This document shows positions 24,994-32,575 of a stretch of DNA of 64,000 bases, piece after piece. The translations under genes and the position numbers were made by a program. The notes under the pieces were generated by a model that saw only the letters and a program-made list of their open reading frames with translations, did not search any database and was not told where the DNA came from. This DNA comes from an uncultured Lactobacillus sp. (lineage in GTDB: Bacteria > Bacillota > Bacilli > Lactobacillales > Lactobacillaceae). The first letter of the stretch is position 1; each line of letters starts with the position of its first letter. The stretch is from the NCBI GenBank assembly GCA_937874185.1, contig CALNAK010000021.1, positions 248,001 through 312,000 of the forward strand, read 5' to 3'.

Positions 24994-25023
24994 AGAATGT
25001 TTATTTAATGTTATAAACATTCT
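24994..25023. promoter_or_regulatory. Inverted repeat at the chitosanase 5' end
   Basis: AGAATGTTTAT (24994-25004) and ATAAACATTCT (25013-25023) are perfectly complementary, eight bases apart, two bases before the ribosome binding site. An operator or a protective 5' mRNA hairpin. Confidence 0.55.
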
Positions 25024-25307
25024 AATTGGTATCTGAATAGCAATCTAGTTATAAATACAAATAACATTATTATGTTTCATAAGTTAATCGAAATTATATG
25101 AAAATATCCAATTTGTACTATTTAATCATGAAAATCGAATCATTAATATTTTATTAACACAAAAGTAAGCTTGTATCCCATAACACAGGCTTTTCTATTG
25201 CAAGATAATCAGAAATTCTATATCATAATAGACGGAAACTAAGTAAAAATGAATGAAAATAATATATAGTATTTTTCAGACGAATTAGAAGAAAGAGTGA
25301 CTTTGTA
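25024..25307. other. AT-rich gap before ackA
   Basis: No ORF. A terminator-like hairpin (AAGCTTGT/ACAGGCTT, 25167-25192, then TTTTC) points to the plus strand although no plus-strand gene lies directly upstream. The ackA promoter was not clearly identified; AAGAAAGAG precedes its ATG. Confidence 0.45.
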
Positions 25308-26495
25308 ATGCAAAAAACATTAGTAATCAATGCCGGTAGTTCATCTTTAAAATGGAAGTTATTTGAAATGCCATCTGAGGCAATCTTAGCCAGTGGTGAA
25401 GTTGAACGTATCAGCATGCCTGGTTCAATTTTTACAATCAAATATGGTGACCATCAAAAATTTGAGACTACTTTGGATAACCTGGATCAATCCCACGCTG
25501 CTCAAATGGTTTTCGATGAATTACAAAGATTGGCTGTCATCAAAGATTTATCAGAAATAACTGCTGTTGCCCATCGTGTCGTAGCTGGTGGACAAGTTTT
25601 CAAACATGCAGTTGAAATTACTCCCGATGTTCTAGAAAAGATTAAAGGACTAAGTAACTTTGCCCCATTACACAATCCTATGGAAGCCAAAGGAATTGAA
25701 ACAATGGCTCAAACTTTGCCTAACGTAAAGCAATACGCTGTTTTCGATAGTCAATTCTTCACTGACTTACCTGAGAAAAATGCCATTTACAGTTTGCCTT
25801 ATGAATTAACTCAAAAGTATCAAATCCGTCGTTATGGCGAACATGGTATTTCTCACGGTTACTTAACTGGACGTGCCGCTGAATTGCTAGGTCAAGATAA
25901 AAACACCCTTGATCTAGTAACAATGCATCTTGGAAGTGGTGCTTCATTAGCAGCTGTTAAAGATGGCAAAGCTTTCGACACTTCAATGGGATTCACTCCA
26001 TTAACAGGTGTCACAATGGGAACTCGTTCAGGTGACATTGATCCAGCTATTGTGCCTTACCTAATGCAAGAGTTGAACATTACTGATCCAAATGAAATCA
26101 TGATGATGTTGAACCAAAAATCTGGTTTACTTGGCGTTTCTGGTATTTCTCCTGATATGCGTGAAGTTAAAGCTCAAGAAAAAACTAATCCACGTGCAAA
26201 ACTTGCCGTCGACATTTTCATTAACCGAATTGTTAAATATGCTGGTAGTTATTTAACTGAATTACACGGTGCTGACGCTTTAGTCTTTGCTGGTGGTATC
26301 GGTGAACACAACGCTCAATTAAGACAAACTATCATTGATGAACTAGCTATCTTCAACATCAAATTGGATGCAGACTTGAATAATGCTGGTAAAGAAGGCT
26401 TGATCAGTAGTCCTGATTCAGCCATCAAAGTACTATTAATTCCAACAGATGAAGAACTCGCTATCGTTCGTCAAGTCGCTGAATTACAAAAATAA
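25308..26495 (+). CDS. ackA: Acetate kinase
   Basis: 395 residues, normal length. NAGSSSLKWKLFE at the N-terminus (Asn7 region), HRVVAGG, the phosphate loop HLGSGASLAAVKDGK and TPLTGVTMGTRSGDIDPAIV are all intact. It makes ATP and acetate from acetyl phosphate, the end of the phosphoketolase or pyruvate-oxidation branch. Monocistronic, ended by a strong terminator. Confidence 0.98.
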   Translation: MQKTLVINAGSSSLKWKLFEMPSEAILASGEVERISMPGSIFTIKYGDHQKFETTLDNLDQSHAAQMVFDELQRLAVIKDLSEITAVAHRVVAGGQVFKHAVEITPDVLEKIKGLSNFAPLHNPMEAKGIETMAQTLPNVKQYAVFDSQFFTDLPEKNAIYSLPYELTQKYQIRRYGEHGISHGYLTGRAAELLGQDKNTLDLVTMHLGSGASLAAVKDGKAFDTSMGFTPLTGVTMGTRSGDIDPAIVPYLMQELNITDPNEIMMMLNQKSGLLGVSGISPDMREVKAQEKTNPRAKLAVDIFINRIVKYAGSYLTELHGADALVFAGGIGEHNAQLRQTIIDELAIFNIKLDADLNNAGKEGLISSPDSAIKVLLIPTDEELAIVRQVAELQK

Positions 26496-26504
26496 ACTTT
26501 AGAT

Positions 26505-26543
26505 TAATTCTCTAACTTCATAATTGAGGTTAGGGAATTTTTT
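26505..26543 (+). terminator. Terminator of ackA
   Basis: AATTCTCTAACTTCA pairs with TGAGGTTAGGGAATT (two G-U), loop TAAT, then TTTTT. Confidence 0.85.
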
Positions 26544-26607
26544 ATTGCAAAAATATAATTCTTTCTATATCATGTTAAACAGACTTTAAAGAAATTAGGT
26601 GATAACC

Positions 26608-26670
26608 ATGGATTTTACTAACATCATGGCTTGTATGCCCGCAAATGATGCAGGACGTTTTTCAGCATAA
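26608..26670 (+). CDS. Probable 20-codon leader peptide of the MFS exporter
   Basis: ATG with a good binding site (AGGTGAT, four bases further on ACC) opens 20 codons, MDFTNIMACMPANDAGRFSA, ending in TAA 19 bases before the MFS ATG. Upstream AGACTTT (26581-26587) can pair with GGAGTCT (26680-26686), the exporter's binding site. This is the layout of translational attenuators of drug-resistance genes. Whether it is translated or conserved is untested. Confidence 0.5.
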   Translation: MDFTNIMACMPANDAGRFSA

Positions 26671-26689
26671 TAAAATTTAGGAGTCTAAA

Positions 26690-27877
26690 ATGAAAAACGT
26701 TCGTAACAAAGTACCAACATTACTATTAATCATTGTTTTGGTGGGATTCCCCCAGATCAGTGAATCAATCTTTACACCCGTTCTACCAAATATTAGCAGC
26801 AATTTGAATGTAACAGCTGCCACATCACAACTAACAATGAGCATATACTTCATTGCCTTCGCAATTGGGGTTCTCTTTTGGGGTCTATTATCTGATAAAA
26901 TTGGTCGTCGAAATGCCATGTTAAGTGGAATTATTGTTTATTTAGTCGGAAACATTGCTTTACTAATAAGTCCTAACTTTAACTATTTATTGCTTGCTCG
27001 ATTTATTCAGGCTTTTGGAGCCAGTGTTGGTTCTGTCGTAACGCAAACTATAATGCGTGAAAGTTTTTCTGGTATTAGCGGTGCCAAAATTTTCTCGAAG
27101 GTTGGAGCTGCTATGGCCTTATCCCCTGCTTTTGGTCCATTGATCGGTGGTGTCATTCAAACCTATCTAGGCTACCGAAATGTCTTCAGTTTTCTAATAG
27201 TTATGGCGGTTTCCGTCCTACTGTATAGTTACTATCGACTTCCCGAAACAATTGATGAGAAAAACATCAGTCATACACCTCTATTACAAATTACGTGGAA
27301 ATTACTCAAAGATCCCGTTGTTTGGGGATATGGTATTTTGATCGGCGGAATCAACGGAATTCTTTTCGGGTATTACTCGGAAGCACCGTTCATTTTTATG
27401 AATCATTTCCATTATTCCTCAATCCAATACGGCAGTTTAGGAATGACTTTAGCTATTGCCAGTATTCTTGGGGCACTCTTAGTCAATATCTTAATCAAAT
27501 ATCTACGTCCAGAAATAATTGCTTTAATTGGCTTGTCATTTAGTAGTTTTTCAGGTCTGTTACTACTATTAAGTTTGAATTTAGATCAATCAGTTTTAAT
27601 GGTTGTCGGATTCTTCCTGATTTTCTTAGGATTAAATACAACTCTTCCTATTGCACTAAACCTTGCTTTAAAGGGTTATGAAGATGTTATTGGAAGTGCT
27701 AGTGGCCTCTTTAGTTTCGGTTACTACCTAGTTGTCAGCTTATTAACTTACTTGGTTAGTTTTATTCATAATGGAACCATCTGGTCATTACCGATATTTA
27801 TTTTTGTAATCAGTCTAATTATGTTACTGATTTACTTGCCAATTTCTAAAGGAAAGAATGAATTAATTGAAGATTAG
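26690..27877 (+). CDS. MFS multidrug exporter (Bcr/CflA type)
   Basis: 395 residues with 12 membrane helices. FTPVLPNISSNLNVTAATSQL and FWGLLSDKIGRRNAML hold motif A; LLARFIQAFGASVGSV and ALSPAFGPLIGGVIQ hold the Bcr/CflA-type motif C region. It would export drugs with protons. ATG follows TAGGAG. A 20-codon leader ORF lies directly upstream, so expression may respond to ribosome-acting compounds. The DNA ends in a long palindromic element. Confidence 0.92.
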   Translation: MKNVRNKVPTLLLIIVLVGFPQISESIFTPVLPNISSNLNVTAATSQLTMSIYFIAFAIGVLFWGLLSDKIGRRNAMLSGIIVYLVGNIALLISPNFNYLLLARFIQAFGASVGSVVTQTIMRESFSGISGAKIFSKVGAAMALSPAFGPLIGGVIQTYLGYRNVFSFLIVMAVSVLLYSYYRLPETIDEKNISHTPLLQITWKLLKDPVVWGYGILIGGINGILFGYYSEAPFIFMNHFHYSSIQYGSLGMTLAIASILGALLVNILIKYLRPEIIALIGLSFSSFSGLLLLLSLNLDQSVLMVVGFFLIFLGLNTTLPIALNLALKGYEDVIGSASGLFSFGYYLVVSLLTYLVSFIHNGTIWSLPIFIFVISLIMLLIYLPISKGKNELIED

Positions 27878-27881
27878 AGAG

Positions 27882-27989
27882 CGGGAGAAATCACGTTCAG
27901 CTTTCGAGCATTAATTGTAAAATGACGACAACTCGATTTTGAGTTGCCGTCATTTTGGGATTAAGCGGAGTGAAGTTGTAATTTTTTCC
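27882..27989 (+). repeat. Long imperfect palindrome with terminator core
   Basis: The core AAAATGACG-A-CAACTC pairs with GAGTTG-C-CGTCATTTT (27920-27957). Flanks also pair in patches (TTAAT/ATTAA, GC/GC, CTT/AAG, AAAT/ATTT) to give a hairpin of about 108 bases. The AGCGGGAGAAATCAC edge resembles interspersed repeats of lactobacilli (from memory, unverified). It can also terminate the MFS transcript. Confidence 0.55.
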
Positions 27990-28059
27990 GTGTTTAAACT
28001 GCAAGTTAGAGGTGAAAAATAATTACTTTTCCCAGTTATTTTCCCTTGTCCCAATTGCA

Positions 28060-28075
28060 ATGTAAGCGCAATAAT
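28060..28075 (+). promoter_or_regulatory. cre-like element upstream of the phosphatase gene
   Basis: ATGTAAGCGCAATAAT agrees with WTGNNARCGNWWWCAW at 15 of 16 positions, 42 bases before the gene start. Suggests CcpA control. Confidence 0.5.
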
Positions 28076-28117
28076 GAAATACTAGTAGCAGATTAATTTA
28101 TGAGGGAGAACAATTAA

Positions 28118-28723
28118 ATGGTTGAATTATACATTGTCAGACACGGTGAAACTGATACTAATTTCACTGGTAAAATAAATGGCTCAGCGACTGATTTGAA
28201 TTTGAATAAAACTGGTAGAGATCAAGTCAATTATTTGGAAAAACATTTGAATATTAATGACTTCGATGAGGTTTACGCAAGTCCTTTGAAGCGTGCTCAA
28301 GAAACTGCTACGATTCTGAATCAAGGCGTACATGAAATAAAAACTGATGCTCGTCTTCGTGAAATAAATTACGGTGCTTGGGACGGTTTAGTTGCCGCTG
28401 ATGTTCATGAGAAGTTTCCTAAGTGCTTTGACGAACACGGTTATCTAACTGAAGATTACTCTGATTATTCAAAAGACGCCGAAACTTATAAATCAGTTAT
28501 TGACCGTCTTCAATTATTCATCAACGATATGGCTAAAAAAGATGATGAGAAAATCCTCGTAGTTTGTCACGGTTTTGTGATTCGTTCATTTATTCAATTA
28601 GTTACTCAAGCACAAAATATTGAGGATATTTTGGAACCCGCTAATGCTGGAGTTTCCAAAGTCACTATTTCAAAGACTGGTCGAACTTACTTGGCTTACT
28701 ACAATCGCTTGGAAAACTTGTAA
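28118..28723 (+). CDS. Histidine phosphatase family protein
   Basis: 201 residues, phosphoglycerate-mutase fold. RHGETDTN gives the phospho-acceptor His9, YASPLKRAQETA the conserved Arg, REINYGAWDG the acid region and VCHGFVIRSF the second His. Relatives are broad phosphatases acting on sugar phosphates or nucleotides rather than mutases. GAGGGAG precedes the ATG. It stands alone between two long palindromic elements. Confidence 0.92.
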   Translation: MVELYIVRHGETDTNFTGKINGSATDLNLNKTGRDQVNYLEKHLNINDFDEVYASPLKRAQETATILNQGVHEIKTDARLREINYGAWDGLVAADVHEKFPKCFDEHGYLTEDYSDYSKDAETYKSVIDRLQLFINDMAKKDDEKILVVCHGFVIRSFIQLVTQAQNIEDILEPANAGVSKVTISKTGRTYLAYYNRLENL

Positions 28724-28772
28724 AATACCGAATTGAAATAAAAAATAAATTTTCCTACTTAAAACGAGCTAC

Positions 28773-28873
28773 ACAAGCCAATTTCTTCCGGTTAGCCTGA
28801 ATTCACAAATCATGCACATAAAACCGTGCACAATTTGTAAATCCCTGCTAATCCTCGGAAATTCCCGGCCTGT
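28773..28873. repeat. 101-base imperfect palindrome
   Basis: Nested pairing segments, in order from the outside: ACA/TGT, GCC/GGC, AATTTC/GAAATT, TTAGC/GCTAA, ACAAAT/ATTTGT and GCAC/GTGC, with internal loops of nearly equal size and an ATAAAACC apex. No T-run follows. Possibly an interspersed repeat or a structured RNA. Confidence 0.6.
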
Positions 28874-28969
28874 TCCACTCTCTACATTAATTATTAGCAT
28901 CTACAAAAATAAACTAGTAATATATAATGATATGGAAAAAATCTTTACCAGTAGAAGAGGTATTCAAGT

Positions 28970-29959
28970 TTGACTGAATCAAATTTTTGGCCACAAATTG
29001 CGGCTCAAGCTAAATCAGAACAACGTCCGTTTTTCACAATGGCACCCATGGAGGCTGTTAGTAACACCGTTTTTCGCCAAGTAATTGCTAGTGCAGCTGC
29101 ACCGGACACTTTCTTTAGTGAATTCGTTTATGCAAAAAGCATTACTAATAGTGACACGAAATTTCCAGTTCACGGTCGTTTATATGTTGACCCCGCTGAG
29201 AAAATTAAACCTGTTGTCCAACTTTGGGGAGATGTGCCTGAAGATATTACTAGTGGAATTGCGGCTCTACGCGACATGGGATTCCAAGCTGTCGATTTAA
29301 ATATGGGGTGCCCAGATCAAACTGTTATCAAAAACCATGGTGGCAGTGATTTAATTCGAAATCCCGACTCCGCTATTGCCGTGATTGATGCTGCCAAAAA
29401 ATCAGGCCTAGCCGTTAGTGTCAAAACCCGTCTCGGTTACAGTAAATTGGATGAATTCAAAGAATGGATTCCCACACTGCTCAACCAACACGTCGACCTT
29501 TTGACGGTTCACCTAAGAACTAAAATGGAAATGAGTAAGGTCCCTGCACACATGGAAGTAATTGACGATTTAATCAAAATGCGTGATGAAATTTCACCCG
29601 ATACCCTACTTCAAATAAATGGTGATATTCCTGACTACACAGCTGGCGTAAAACTTGCTCAAGAACATCCTGGTTTGGATGGAATTATGATTGGTCGAGG
29701 AGTATTTGCCAATCCATTTGCTTTCGAAAGGGAACCACAGACTCATTCATTAGATGAATTACTAGGACTGTTAAAAATGCAATTAAATCTGTTTGACGAT
29801 TTTTCAACACACTACGATATGCCACGTTTCCCTTCATTAAAACGTTTCTTCAAAATCTATGCCCGCCCAGAATTAGGTGCAACAGATTTACGAAATAAAA
29901 TGATGGATGCTAAAACAACTGATGAAGTTCGACAGATTCTATCTGACTATCAAAATTAA
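28970..29959 (+). CDS. tRNA-dihydrouridine synthase
   Basis: 329 residues, FMN-binding TIM barrel plus helical C-terminal domain. MAPMEAVSNTVFRQV begins the barrel, NMGCPDQTVIKNHGGSDLI carries the active-site Cys, and DGIMIGRGVFANPFAF the phosphate-binding end. It reduces uridines in the D-loop of tRNAs; the lack of the shorter Bacillus DusB pattern leaves the subtype open. TTG is the start, nine bases from AGAGG. Its own terminator follows. Confidence 0.94.
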   Translation: MTESNFWPQIAAQAKSEQRPFFTMAPMEAVSNTVFRQVIASAAAPDTFFSEFVYAKSITNSDTKFPVHGRLYVDPAEKIKPVVQLWGDVPEDITSGIAALRDMGFQAVDLNMGCPDQTVIKNHGGSDLIRNPDSAIAVIDAAKKSGLAVSVKTRLGYSKLDEFKEWIPTLLNQHVDLLTVHLRTKMEMSKVPAHMEVIDDLIKMRDEISPDTLLQINGDIPDYTAGVKLAQEHPGLDGIMIGRGVFANPFAFEREPQTHSLDELLGLLKMQLNLFDDFSTHYDMPRFPSLKRFFKIYARPELGATDLRNKMMDAKTTDEVRQILSDYQN

Positions 29960-29976
29960 ATAATTTTTATCAAAAC

Positions 29977-30010
29977 AACTGTAGAATCTATATTCTACGG
30001 TTATTTTTTT
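29977..30010 (+). terminator. Terminator of the dihydrouridine synthase gene
   Basis: AACTGTAGAAT pairs with ATTCTACGGTT (one G-U), loop CTAT, then eight-base T-rich tail. Confidence 0.8.
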
Positions 30011-30031
30011 ACACAAGTGTTTCGTTTGACA

Positions 30032-30044
30032 AGACAAAATGTCT
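30032..30044. promoter_or_regulatory. AGACA-AAA-TGTCT dyad
   Basis: Perfect five-base arms immediately after a TTGACA (30026-30031) upstream of the SemiSWEET gene. A possible operator; a matching -10 box was not clear. Confidence 0.35.
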
Positions 30045-30092
30045 GATTTACCGTGTACATATGGTTTTTTTATCAAATTTATTATAAGAATA

Positions 30093-30140
30093 ATGACTTC
30101 CTTCGCACAGTCCAAAGAAACTGATGACGAAAAAAGCTGA
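30093..30140 (+). CDS. Possible 15-codon leader ORF
   Basis: ATG to TGA encoding MTSFAQSKETDDEKS. Codons two to four are the strand that covers the SemiSWEET ribosome binding site, so translation here would open that helix. No clear binding site of its own, so translation is uncertain. Confidence 0.3.
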   Translation: MTSFAQSKETDDEKS

Positions 30141-30158
30141 GAGTATGGAAGGAAGTTA
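30094..30158 (+). promoter_or_regulatory. Hairpin covering the SemiSWEET ribosome binding site
   Basis: TGACTTCCTTC (30094-30104) pairs with GAAGGAAGTTA (30148-30158) over 11 positions with one G-U; the right arm is the whole ribosome binding site. The loop is 43 bases. Suggests control of translation. Confidence 0.55.
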
Positions 30159-30164
30159 ATTTAA

Positions 30165-30443
30165 TTGAGGAAAATCAGTTCAGAGAAAGTAGATCGAATT
30201 GGAACAATTGCTAGTATGATGTCAGTTTTGATGTATGTTTCGTACATCCCTCAAATCATATCTAACGTATCCGGTAGCAAGGGCAACCCCATCCAACCAC
30301 TTGTTGCATTCATCAACTGCACGATTTGGACAGCTTATGGTTTATTGAAGAAAGAGAAAGATTGGCCAATCGTTTGGGCAAATATTCCCGGGATTTTTCT
30401 CGGTGCCGCGACCTTTATCACCGCAATTTTTAATTTTAGTTAA
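30165..30443 (+). CDS. SemiSWEET sugar transporter
   Basis: 92 residues with three membrane helices (about 14-33, 42-57, 67-88), the triple-helix unit of SWEETs. YVSYIPQIISNVSG contains the PQ motif, and FINCTIWTAYGL the conserved Asn and Trp of the sugar pocket. Members work as dimers and let sugars move down a gradient. TTG start, nine bases after AAGGAAG, which is held in a leader hairpin. A terminator follows at once. Confidence 0.9.
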   Translation: MRKISSEKVDRIGTIASMMSVLMYVSYIPQIISNVSGSKGNPIQPLVAFINCTIWTAYGLLKKEKDWPIVWANIPGIFLGAATFITAIFNFS

Positions 30444-30448
30444 TTATC

Positions 30449-30480
30449 CAGACAAGTTCATTTTCGAACTTGTCTTTTTG
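30449..30480. terminator. Bidirectional terminator shared by two convergent genes
   Basis: AGACAAGTTC pairs with GAACTTGTCT around ATTTTC, with TTTTTG after. On the minus strand the stop codon of the 30458 gene lies in the loop. Confidence 0.8.
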
Positions 30481-30682
30481 TTTTCTTAGAGCCTTTCTTT
30501 ACTTTATCAATCATTCTCAACAAAAATGTTTCAAAAACCTTATAAACAATACCTAAGATTATTATGGCACCAGCTGCCCTGCCACCAGAGGCTGTAAAAG
30601 CCCAACCCCAGAGTTGATCAAAAATATTTAAATACATCTGCTCGCCAATATTTGGTTCGACTGCTAATACTATATTCAACAT
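30458..30682 (-). CDS. Small membrane protein with basic tail, unknown function
   Basis: 74 residues. An amphipathic N-terminus, a hydrophobic segment at about 33-54 (GRAAGAIIILGIVYKVFETF) and a strongly basic end (KVKKGSKKTKRQVRK). Good AAGGTGG nine bases before the ATG supports expression. Its last codons and stop are inside the terminator hairpin. I recognise no family; size and charge are compatible with a holin-like or toxin-like peptide, but nothing else supports that. Confidence 0.65.
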   Translation of the reverse strand: MLNIVLAVEPNIGEQMYLNIFDQLWGWAFTASGGRAAGAIIILGIVYKVFETFLLRMIDKVKKGSKKTKRQVRK

Positions 30683-30753
30683 TAAATCTATCCACCTTAT
30701 TTTCTTAGTTAATCTAAATTACGAAGAATATAATATTTTATTCGAATTCAAAA

Positions 30754-30792
30754 TAAAAAAGCCTCAGAATTTTATATTCTGAAACTTTTTTA
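30754..30792 (-). terminator. Terminator of asnS
   Basis: On the minus strand AAAAAGTTTCAGAAT pairs with ATTCTGAGGCTTTTT (G-U and one mismatch), T-run after. Confidence 0.8.
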
Positions 30793-30806
30793 ATTAAATT
30801 ATTAGA

Positions 30807-32198
30807 TTAGAATTCAGCATTACCAGGTGTTCTAGGGTAAGGGATAACATCTCTGATATTTTCCATACCAGTAATGTACATAACTAGTCGTTCAAATCCG
30901 ATACCGAAACCTGAGTGAACTGTACCACCATACTTACGTAATTCTAGGTACCACTTGTAATCTTCTTCGTTTAAGTTTAGTTCAGCCATTCTCTTTTCAA
31001 GGACGTCTAATCTTTCTTCACGTTGTGATCCACCAATCAATTCACCGATTTCAGGAACTAACAAGTCAGCTGCAGCAACGGTCTTGCCGTCATCATTAGC
31101 ACGCATGTAAAATGCCTTGAAATCTTTTGGATAGTCAGTGATAAAGACAGGCTTTTTGTAAACTTGTTCTGATAGGTAACGTTCATGTTCAGAATCAAGG
31201 TCAAGTCCCCAGTAAGGTTTAACTTCAAATTCAACGTCAGTAGCTTTTTCCAAAATGTCGATTGCATCAGTATATGTTACGTGAGCAAATTCTTCATTGG
31301 CAGTAGCTTTTAGGCGGTCAATTAATGTATTATCAACGTTTTCGTTCAAGAAGTCGAGTTCTTCTTTGGCGTGATCCATAACGTAGTTGATAACATATTT
31401 AAGCAATTCTTCAGAACAATCCATCTCATCTTTAAGGTCAGCAAATGCCAATTCTGGTTCAATCATCCAGAACTCTGAAGCGTGACGTCCAGTATGAGAA
31501 TTTTCGGCTCTAAAAGTTGGTCCAAAGGTATAAACGTTTCTGAATGCCAAGGCGAATGGTTCAACTTCTAGTTGGCCACTAACTGTTAGGTTAGTTTCTT
31601 TCTTGAAAAAGTCATCACTGTAATCAACTTTTCCTTCGTCGGTCTTTGGTACGTTGTTCATATCCAAAGTAGTAACTTCGAACATTTCACCGGCACCTTC
31701 GGCATCAGAACTAGTGATGATTGGTGTGTGAACGTATACGAAATCGTTATGTTGTAGGTATTCGTGGATAGCAAAAGCAGCTAGTGAACGGATACGGAAA
31801 ACTGAATAGAATGTATTTGTTCTAGGACGCAAGTGCGCAATAGTTCTCATATATTCGTATGAATGAGCTTTCTTTTGTAGAGGATAATCAGCATCAGATG
31901 CACCCTCTTCAACGATTTCAGTGGCGTGAATTTCGAAGGGTTGTTGTGCCTTAGGAGTAAGTGCCAATTCACCAACGACCTTAATAGTTGTACTGATAGG
32001 ATATTTAACTACTTCAGCGTAATTTTCCATGTCACTAGTCATAACAACTTGGACGTTTTTGAAGAATGAACCATCGTTTAATTCGATAAACCCAACTCGT
32101 TTTGAACCTCTAATTGTACGAATCCAACCGTTGACAGTGATTTGGTCGCCGTCAGCAAATTCTTTTTTGTATAAATCTTTAACTAAAACGTCTTGCAT
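30807..32198 (-). CDS. asnS: Asparagine-tRNA ligase
   Basis: 463 residues, class II synthetase. The N-terminal OB fold (about 15-100: VNGWIRTIRGSKRVGFIEL) binds the anticodon; motif 2 is FRAENSHTGRHASEF and motif 3 GFGIGFERLVMYITG, ending PYPRTPGNAEF. It charges tRNA-Asn in the cytosol. It is about 30 residues longer than the common Bacillus-type AsnS, nearer the E. coli length. AAAGGAG precedes the ATG, and a T-box leader precedes the gene. Confidence 0.96.
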   Translation of the reverse strand: MQDVLVKDLYKKEFADGDQITVNGWIRTIRGSKRVGFIELNDGSFFKNVQVVMTSDMENYAEVVKYPISTTIKVVGELALTPKAQQPFEIHATEIVEEGASDADYPLQKKAHSYEYMRTIAHLRPRTNTFYSVFRIRSLAAFAIHEYLQHNDFVYVHTPIITSSDAEGAGEMFEVTTLDMNNVPKTDEGKVDYSDDFFKKETNLTVSGQLEVEPFALAFRNVYTFGPTFRAENSHTGRHASEFWMIEPELAFADLKDEMDCSEELLKYVINYVMDHAKEELDFLNENVDNTLIDRLKATANEEFAHVTYTDAIDILEKATDVEFEVKPYWGLDLDSEHERYLSEQVYKKPVFITDYPKDFKAFYMRANDDGKTVAAADLLVPEIGELIGGSQREERLDVLEKRMAELNLNEEDYKWYLELRKYGGTVHSGFGIGFERLVMYITGMENIRDVIPYPRTPGNAEF

Positions 32199-32221
32199 AA
32201 TCGATCTCCTTTGTGATTTGG

Positions 32222-32490
32222 AATATCAGTGGACAAAAAAAGATCCTCCATCCCCTATAAAAGGGACGAAAGATCTTTCCGCGGTACCACCCAAGTTTTT
32301 ATTAAAAAACACCTCAAAGTACAATAAATATACTCTCCAATTGTAACGCATTGGGCAACGTCTGAGCCTACTACCGTTTCAGCCAGAAGAAACAAAGATG
32401 TTTTTCCTATATACCGACACGCTGGGTTCTCAATAACCCCAACTCCCTGTGGATAAAGTATATAGTACTCGTTCTTTTAATATTCCATAT
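32222..32490 (-). promoter_or_regulatory. T-box leader of asnS
   Basis: The T-box GGGTGGTACCGCG is at 32282-32294 on the minus strand. It is followed by a terminator (AAAGATCTTTCGTCCC with GGGGATGGAGGATCTTT, then TTTTTT, ~32237-32277). Stem I has the base CTATATAC/GTATATAG (about 32470-32415). Uncharged tRNA-Asn should pair with the leader and prevent termination. The specifier codon could not be placed with confidence; AAC triplets occur at the Stem I apex and just after Stem I. Confidence 0.88.
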
Positions 32491-32575
32491 ATTAATTTTC
32501 TTAAATGTAGCATATTTTCGGGCAACTTGTAAAGTAGAATATAGTTATATAGTAAGAAAGAATCTGGGGGAAATT

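Noticed and set aside
30105..30147. TPP riboswitch suggested by GCTGAGA
   Set aside because: The second conserved half (ACCTGAT...GATAATGCC type) is absent.
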